Shown here: positions 19,131 to 28,100 of the stretch, in pieces
Position numbering within the stretch: the first letter of the stretch is position 1
Layout of the letters: each line of letters starts with the position of its first letter
Source of the DNA: Prorocentrum cordatum
Taxonomy: Eukaryota; Sar; Dinophyceae; Prorocentrales; Prorocentraceae
NCBI GenBank assembly: GCA_963575745.1
Contig: CAUYUJ010001342.1
Location: 1 to 35,000, forward strand
Length of the DNA stretch: 35,000 nucleotides
Direction: 5' to 3'
Translations under genes and position numbers: made by a program
Notes under the pieces: model-generated
Databases searched by the model: none
Seen by the model: only the letters and a program-made list of their open reading frames with translations
Told to the model about the DNA's origin: nothing

Positions 19131-22100
19131 GCGGCGGTCGTGTGACCACGTTGCCGTCTGACTCGGGGGCATGCTGTTAGCGGATGGCTCCGCAGGAGTC
19201 GCTGGTGCGGCTACGCTCACGATCTCCACGCGGGTTGGCCCCGCAGAGTCCGACGAACCTCCGCCCGTGTAGCTTGGTGGTGGTGGCGGTGTCGCGGGTG
19301 GCCCCGCTTGGTTCTCAGGCGTCCATTTATTCACCGCCTCCTGGACTGCCCAAAATATCTTGGACTTCAGGGCATCCTTCATATGTGGCCAGGTCCCTTC
19401 GGGACACTGTTGGCCCTCCCACCAGCTGTTCAGCGTCCTGTCCACGATCAAACGGGTCGTGTCTTCCAGGAGCTGCTTGTCGAGATACGGCTCGACAATG
19501 TACGTATCAGTCGTGACGGTCATGGACTGTCCCGTCGCGGGTTGCCCCGCTGTGGTCTCGGCGGGTGGCCCCGCACTTACTCCGGCGGGTGGCCCCGCAC
19601 CTACACCGGCGGGTGACCCCGCATTGACGGGGTCCTCTTCGTTCTCCGTCTCGGTGTAGCCATCTCGACTGCTGCGGATTGTGAAGGTGTTCGTGACCGT
19701 CTGGCTTTTAGCCCCGTCATACAAACCGCAGGGAATGGCTAGATGTCCTGAGGGAGTTTTCTTCGCCCTCAGGACCTTGGCGCCCCTCCCCAGCTTCAGA
19801 GTGTAATCACCGCTGGGGAAGATAACCTTCTGGTAGCCTGGCTTCAGCACGATGATCGTGTCACGTGCTTCCATGGCACCAAGGCCCCAGATGGCCGGGA
19901 GGTTGGCACCCGAGCCTTCTGCGATGTTGGAGGCATACTCCTCGATACGGGGGCTTGCCTCATTGGCGTATTGCACCCCGATCTTGAAGTTGCCCATTTT
20001 CCGACATATCGCAGCACCCTCACCGACACCGTTAATGTAGAGGGTCTTGCTCAGGGTGCATATGGCAGGTCTGTGATTGTACCTGGCCATAGCCTCCTGG
20101 AAGGTTCGCGCCGTATTGGCTCCAATGATGTTCACGTTGGAGCCAATGTCTAGCATGAACGAGATGCACGGCAGTCCGTCTTCGTCGGGAAAGAATGTCC
20201 CATTCCGCGCTGCCAGAGCCATCGTACCATGGTCATCGGTGTGGTACGTAATCTGTGAACCGAGTGTGCCTTTCAACAGGCGTTGTTCAAGCACCCATTG
20301 GCTCATGGTTAACTCGGTGCACCACATCTGCTCATATTGGCGGCGCTCCTCTACGGTAATTGGTTCCTGTTCAAGAACCCAATAATTCGCAGAGAGTGTG
20401 GACATCCATTCACCTCCTGGCGGCAGCGTGTCCGTGTCGTCACGTGCATAGGTCAGCCCTTTTGTATCGATCATGAATGTGGTGTGGAACTGGGCTGCCT
20501 CCGCGCTCTCAGCGCTTGCCCGGCTCCTAGCGCTGACCGGGCTTGCCACGCGTGAGGTCCTGGATGATCCAGTCGGCCTGCGCGTGCCGCCTCCGCTCCT
20601 GCCACTCCGCCTGATGTTGGCCTCCATTGCCCTCAGGAATCCTGGATTCGGAGGTCCAATGGCGGGTGGCCCCGCTTTGGCGGCGGGAGCCGCTTCGGCG
20701 GGTGGCCCCGCTGCTGGGGGCTCCTGTGCTCGAAGCGTAGGCAGGATTGGCATCTGGATGCCTTGCTCTGGCGCTGGCCAGGGGGATGCCTGTGCAGCTG
20801 GGGCACGTGCGGATGGCTCCGCCGAGTGTGCGGCTCGAGCCTCTAGTGCCTCCACTGCTTCCCGCAGCCGACGCATTTCCCGGGCATCTGCCACGTACCT
20901 TTCCTGCTGGCGCGCTTGTTCCGACTCAGCGTCGCGCTGTCCAGCATACGGGAAATGTGCTGTAATTATGCCCGGCCCACGACATACAGCGCAGGGGGCC
21001 TCGTTTGGCGCACCTGGCCGCTGATTGCGGACGTGCTGCTGAGCAACACGATCCCAGCATGTATCGTGGAAGAAGTGCCCACACGCCAGTCTCCACACTG
21101 TGGTGCCCATCTCGTAGGTGTCCATACAGATTGGGCGCTGTGTGAAGTTGTAGTCTGAAATGACTGGAGCAGGCACGTCTGGGCGAGTCCGAGCTTGGCG
21201 CTCGAAAGTGGTTTCGCCCTCCCGATATGGCGTCGGTGGCGGCCGTCTATCTGTCCGTTCAGCGGGTGGCCCCGCGTCTGCGGGTGTCCCCGCTTGGTTT
21301 TCACGCTCGATCCTTCTCTGGATCGCGCGCTGTTGGCGCAGCCTGGCGTTGTCCCGAGCCTGCTGCCTAGATGCCAGTATCGCCTGCTGCGTGTCGTGCA
21401 CGTCGCGGATGTAGTCTGGCACGCTGCCCATAGCGGCTGGCACCGCGAGACCAGCTGGCTGAACCACGGTCTCGGGGTCCGTCGGCGTGGGCATGTAGGC
21501 GTAGTGCGGCATAGACTGCGCATCGACCGCTCGTGTAAACTGCAAACGAAACATCTCATTGGCAAGATTCCGAGTGTATTCGTTCGCAGGTGGCCCCGCA
21601 ATCATAGGAGTGTTATTCATCTGCGCGTAGTACTCCGGGTACATCGGCGCGTCCATGGCCTGTGCCTCTGCTGGTCCATGATTGTCCCATCCATATATTG
21701 GGTGTGATGCTATTCCTGGAATAAACACCTGTCGATATGGATTCGTGGGATCAGCATTTGGAGCATCTTCAGAAGTCCAGCTCCAGAGAGGCCGAAAGTC
21801 GCCATGATTCGTAACATCTATGTTGCGGTTCCGCAACAGGCTGGGCACTCTATCAGCTTGTTGCTGCAGAAAGGTAGCCTGTGCTCTCAAGTTGGCTGCC
21901 CGACGTTCGTAGTCTGAACCTTGCTGTCCGTCAGCGGGTGGCCCCGCATGTGCGAGTGACTCCGCAGGCGTTCGCTCGGCGGGTGTCCCCGCAGCCACTC
22001 CTCCTTCACTACCCCTCGGAGTGCCAAAGGGAGTGGTTGCCTGGAGTGCTGCTGCGAGCGCCGGATTCCCGCGAATCGCCTGGAGTCTTTGCCACAAGCT

Positions 22101-25100
22101 GTTCTCGCTCGTTTCAGACGGCGGAGTCCGAAACGGCGAGCCACCATCTGAACCGCCCATAGGGACAAACCTCGCACCTCCAGCTTGCTGCGGAGGGCGT
22201 TGTGGTTGTGGTCCTAGGACGCCTGGTGGCCCCGCAGGAGGGCGCAGGTTCCTCTGCCGTGCGTCTTGGATACCTGTATGCACCGCCCACGGGTCAGCAC
22301 GGTATAGCTGATCGGTTAGTCCAGAGACGTCGGCTGATGTCAAATGGCTGTTGAGGGCCTGGACCCATGACTGCTGGCCCGGCCTCCATGGAGATGCTAC
22401 CGTTGCTACTGGTGTGACCACTTGTTGCCATGAACCGTCCGAGGTGTCTACCGCGGGTGTCCCCGCACCTGCGGGTGGCCCCGCTTCAGGCATGACCTCG
22501 TCCTCCTGGGCATTCATCATGAGGACTGTCTGTGTGTCGTACGGTCGTGGAGCAACATCTTGCTCGGTCATGACCAAATTGAATGGACGACCGTCCGTCT
22601 TAGTCCAGCCCTTTAGGTACATGGCGTGATCTTCCATTACACCCAGAGTTCTGTCACACATTTTAAGTGGCAGGTAGTCATCGGTGCGAATCCTGTCCGC
22701 GGGTTGGCCCCGCCTCCGCGACTTGTCATAAGCCAGCGGATTGCTCCAGGCTTCGCCGACCCGATATTTCGCAATGCTCACAATCTGGAGGATATGATCG
22801 GGCGGTATACGTCCGTCGTGGCCTCGTGTCATGACTATGTCATTTGCTGATCTCCATAGGGAGAAGCCACTGGACAGCATCTTGTTGATGCTGCAGAATA
22901 TGAGCACCTCCGAGTCAGGACGGATGCCCGATTGAATCCTCGGGTCGCCCGGGAGGTAGGGGCAGCCGTGCACAAATTGGCGCCCCCCCTTCCTCTTAGG
23001 GTTGTCCTGTGCGAGGCATGAAAGGCCATTAGCAAGAATGTCCTTGACATACTCCCACTGTGTCCCGTGGATGAAATATACTGGGTCGTCTGGTTCTTTC
23101 ATCCATGTTGTGATCGGCTTGTACAGCGACTCGGGACAGTGGATGCCTGGACTGCTGTGGCCGTTCGTGGCTCTGATGAAGTACTGTGGCCTGCGTGCCT
23201 TTGGTCGAAACCTGGGAGGCAGCAGCATGCTGTCCTCAACGCACTTCATCTGGAGCCTGCCCTTCTGCATGCCGTGATGGTCAATCATCTCACAGCAGTT
23301 TAGCAGCACCCAATACACGTATGACGTGTGGGGCCTGCCCTTGATCAGCACCTCGTGCATTTCACGATAGCCTTTCCACTGATCATTTTCAGTCCAGTTT
23401 GTCAGCAGATCGTCAACGACAACCCAGCCATCGTATGGATCGAAAGTGCTGATCTTTTCGAAGTGTCGGCTGAATCCGTCCTTCCAATATGGACTGTGGC
23501 GTAGGGCTGTAGAAAACCATATTGACACCTTGGTCATCTGCCCTTCACGCGGCAAAGTCGGATCCATGCCGAACCTCTCCATGACCTTCAGGAGCTCTGC
23601 TTTATGCTGCGCAACGCGTAGTGGCGGCCTGTCTCGCAACATATTTCCCACGGTTTGTTGTTCACGTTCCCAGTCGTTGCGGCACTCGAAGTTACGACGA
23701 TCAGGACAATTAATGACCTCGTATCGGTCAGTATCGTCTGGAGTGACTCGTGGGTTTATGGTGCGCTTCGGGCCTTTGCCTTCAATGCCTTGCCAGTATT
23801 CGATGGCTCCCAGAGGGATGTTCCTAAGAACAGACATTACTGGCTGCCCGTGTGCGGGTGGCCCCGCTAATGCCGCTGGCGGCGCTTTAACGGGTGGCCC
23901 AGCAGAGCCTGCGGCTGGCGAGGCAGCTCCTGCGGATGACTCCGCGCCAGGGTTCGGGTGACCTTCGTCAGCAGCTGCATCATCGGTTAGTTTCTGTTGG
24001 TCGCCAAATTCTTTGAGGACTCTGAAGCGTTCTTCCCTTGAGAGAGTGCCTTCTGCGGGTGTCCCCGCTGCTACGGCTGGCGCCGCTTTAGCGGGTGGCC
24101 CCGCAGAGCCCTTGTCCTCCTTAGCCTTGGCGGCCGCTTCTGCCCGCACCGACCTCATCCCAGCTTCGGGCTTCGGCTGCGCTTTCATTCGTGCCGAACC
24201 TGGTCGTGGTGCAAGGCGCGGCTGATGCAGAGTTGGAGTCCAGTCACCTCGGAAAGCTGCCAGAGGCTTGTCGCGAACTTCGTCCTTGACATCGCCTCGG
24301 GTCGCCTGTGGCATCGGGGTCGATGGTCCAGCAAAAGCCTTCTTCCTCTCTGTCACGGACAGACCGGGAGGATCTGCCGGCTCAGGGTCGTCCGTCTTGG
24401 CGATCCCTCTGGCCTTCGCCCGCCCACGCGTGCCTTCGGGGCTCTTGGACGGGTGCCTTTTCGCAGGAGTCGGTGAAGACGAGGAGTCGGCTTTAGGTCT
24501 TGGAGGTGGTCTGCTGCCCTTGCCCGGTTGTGGACCAGGAGGGTCTCTAGGAGGGCCTTCTGGCTGGCCATGATCATGGATGACCTGCCTCATCTGGTCG
24601 ATGTCGGCAGTACCTTTTATGGCCAGCTTGTACTTGCCATTCTCATGGCGATAGATTACCCTCGTGCAAAACCACTTCTGCGCCGAAGAGCTGTAGTACC
24701 AGCAGGCGCATCCATCAGGGAATGGATTCTCTGAGCCGTCTTCCGCCGCCCATTCTTCATTCAGTTCGGTGTGGTCAGTGCCGGCGGCGGACCCAGCAGC
24801 AGATGCAACAGCTATCCAATCGTCGTCCGCGGACCCAGCGGCTGGCGCCGCGTCTGCGGGTGACCCCGCTTCTTTGCTGGATCCTGCGGGTGACCCCGCC
24901 TCTTTACTGGATCCTGCGGGTGACCCCGCCTCTTTATGGAATCGGCGGTTCCATTCCTTGAGGCGATGGTCATTGGGAAGCTGTACCCAATTTTCCCTGA
25001 CGATGTTGGCCACCTCTTCGGTCATAGGGACACGATCGGCTTCGGTGATGCGCTTTCCTCCTCCAGGGACCTCCTTATTAGGATCATGGACGTTGCCAGC

Positions 25101-28100
25101 GTCATCTCCATGAGACCAATTCCACGGGGTCTCACCGTGATGAGGGCTCCTGGAGGGGCGGTCCATCGGACACCTGCGCATGTGACCTTTGAAGGGCTCG
25201 CACTGACATACTTGTTTCCTGTATGTCTTGCGATCGTTGATGATCTCCTGTTTCTTAGCCCTTTTGTCCCAAGCCTCTGGCGTCTTGGTCTTGCCACCCT
25301 TGGTACGTATTATCGCGCCAGTTTCGTCCCTTTTAGTGCAGTACTCCTTAGAATACCAGTGGCGAAGCGTGTCCATCGAGTAGCCGGGGTACCATTTGAT
25401 GTACCAATCCGGCACATGCTGAGCGGATACTCCGACGGAGTGCTCAGTACTGTATGGATAGCCCGATTCATCATGTGTAGGGCGTCTGGGAGCTGAACGG
25501 CTCCTTCTGCGGGCTGGCCCCGCTGACGCACTACCGCGTGCCATTGGCCTTTGATCGTCATGCTCTGAGTCTCGGGGAGGCGACGGTCGTCTGTCCCTCT
25601 TGGCGTAGCGCATGTCCTCCGAGTCCTCTGAGCTGTCCTGGACCATGAACACGTTTTGATACGGGCTTCTGAAGTACCCGATGTCGTTTAACTGCTCCAT
25701 CGTGAGGTCGTTAATGTCCATTTGATCACAACCTTGCATGAATACATCCATAGACCAAGCGGGTGGCCCCGCTGTTGCGTCTGGCGTCTCTTCGGCGGGT
25801 GACCCCGCTAGAGCTTGGAGTGCTGTCAGCATCTGAGATGCTGACATGTCCGAATCCAAGTATGGACGTAGACGTGCAGCTCCTGGGTGTGACAGCAGTT
25901 CGTTCATGGTTATCTGCTGATGTGCTGGCGCACTCAGGAGTCGGATTGCTTCTGAGACCTGCTCTTGGAGCATGTCCTTATAATCTTCTTCGGCTTCTTC
26001 GGAGTCGGAATACGCGGGATGGCCCCGCATTTCGTCATCGGCGTCTCCCGCCTCCGAACCAGCCCACGAAGGATTTGGCAGCAACGGCATGCCAATCACT
26101 TGCGGGGCCAGCACGGCGGTGAGTTCTTCCTCTGTTGCCGGGACGGTCTCGGCTTCGGAGACCTCGTCGCCGGCGGGTGGCCCCGCTGGAAGACCGAACC
26201 AAGCATTGTACGCGACCTCGTCGACCTCGTCCCAGCCGTGGAACTCGTCGAAGAGGGTCACTGCGTAGTCTTCCAGGGCTACAGTTGCTTCAGCGTAGCG
26301 GGCCATCACGTAATACGTGGAGGAGCCCGCGGCGGGAGCCGCTTCTGGATTGACGTAAAACTCGTAGTCAATGTAATCTATGTCATCCATAAAAGAATTT
26401 TGAGCCAAATGTACGGATCCCTTTCCTTTCCCCTTCGGGCATTGATCGCGCAAATGCTCTGTGCTACCGCATGTATGACACTTCATAGTATTGCCAGAAG
26501 CGTCCCTAGGGTTGCCCCTCCGCCCTTTTCCCTTACCGGAGGTCCGCCTGTGACCCCGACCTTTGCCTCCGATAAGAACTTCTTCAAAAGCCATATCAGT
26601 TAAGGACGTGAGGAAAGCAGTAATACCCCTACCATGCATACGGCGTCTGCGACCCCCTTTGCCACGACCCTTTCCAAATCGTTTGAAATGTCGGCGTACT
26701 GCACGTCTCACCTTTCTGACTGGTTTCTTCATAAAGCGCCTCCAACGGCGTTTTGATTTGCGATAAGCCATAAAGGCGGCTTCCGCTCTTTGTTGTTCAG
26801 AGAGGTGAGTGTCATCCGCTGGGTAGTCATTACCAGCAGAGACTATGCCATTGTGCTCATCGTCAGATGAGGTATCCGTGTCAGTGCCAGATTCAAACGG
26901 TGAGGGTGGCTGAGACCCTTGAGCGGATGACTCCGCTTGGCCCCAGAGGGTTGTGCCCGAGGGCGGGCTTGCAGTGTAGGCGGCGCCTGGCGAGTAGTTC
27001 GACCAGGCGTTCGCCTCAGCTGCCTCTGCCGATGCCTGGCCAGTCTGCCCTAAAAGGGCAGTGGCCTCGTTGGGCATATCGGCTGGGTCAGCCCAGGGAT
27101 TTGGCTCGCCAGGACCAGCGGGTGACCCCGCAGTCGTGGCGTAGACACCTGCATGTGAGTGGTGCCCTGTGAAGATACCCGCTATGTTGCCAGGAGAGCG
27201 CTCGGCAACATGTCCGTAGTTCCTCATCCTGGTCAGCAGCCTGTCATAGTCTGCTTGTGTTCGGGGCATCTGATGATTGAAGGGCTCAAGCAGGTGTTGG
27301 GCTCGTGACGCGCCAACGCCTAACGCTCTGAAGAGAATCAGCGTTAGGATCTGAAAGTTGGGGATGACAAAGCCAACAGAGTTAGCCTCGTCACGGGCCA
27401 TCTCGAATCGAGCTAATACTGAGTCGATTCGCTCGCCCCTTTCGACGCGGAAGTCGATAAGGGCAGTGCCAGAGTTGAGCTGGCGCTCATCTTCCAGATT
27501 TTCAAATTTGGTGCTCAGTAAGTACAGTATATATGTTACTGCATCCGTTGGCTGTCCATTGACAGTTACACCATAATTGATGATCTGGGAGGGGACCTGC
27601 ATGGCGATACGACGAGCCAGACCTTGAAGGCCTCGTTGTAGTGCTGCAGCTTGTTGTGGTGGTGTCATATTGCCACTCGTTACGTTTAACCATGCATGTA
27701 CTTCGCGAACGTATTCGCGAAAAGGCGTAGTACCGGCAGGGTCCCATGAAGGGCCAGTAGTACGCGTGTCGTCCATCCCCTGCCGCATGTATCCCACAGC
27801 ACATCCCATTATTACCCACAGAATGCCGAATATAGTTATCTTGATCCAATGCATGTGCATTTCGGCTTCGGTGATTGGTTTAGGCTGTGGTTTGTCAGGC
27901 TCTGGCGTAGTAGCCGCGAGGCGCCTGACTGGCACGGGATGCAGGTGGCCCCGCTGCGGGTAGCCCCGCAGGGTGACCACGTTCTCGATCGAGTTGCCGA
28001 TTGGCATCTGGTGGAAGTCGGGAGTGAAGTAGCGCAGTGAAGTAGGAGAGAGCGTCTCGAGTTCGCGGGTTGCCCCGCTAGCTCGATCGCGGACTGGCTC

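Noticed and set aside
16600-24929. CRISPR array suggested by regularly spaced palindromes
   Set aside because: Spacing is 18-30 bp with 14-nt repeats inside coding sequence. No conserved longer repeat, unique spacers or cas genes are present.
26396-26416. Possible spliced-leader relic (minus strand CCGTACATTTGGCTCAA)
   Set aside because: It lies inside the conserved coding region after the zinc knuckle and needs several gaps to match the leader.
19184-26603. Plus-strand open frames opposite the retroelement polyprotein
   Set aside because: They are antisense shadows of a well-supported minus-strand coding sequence.
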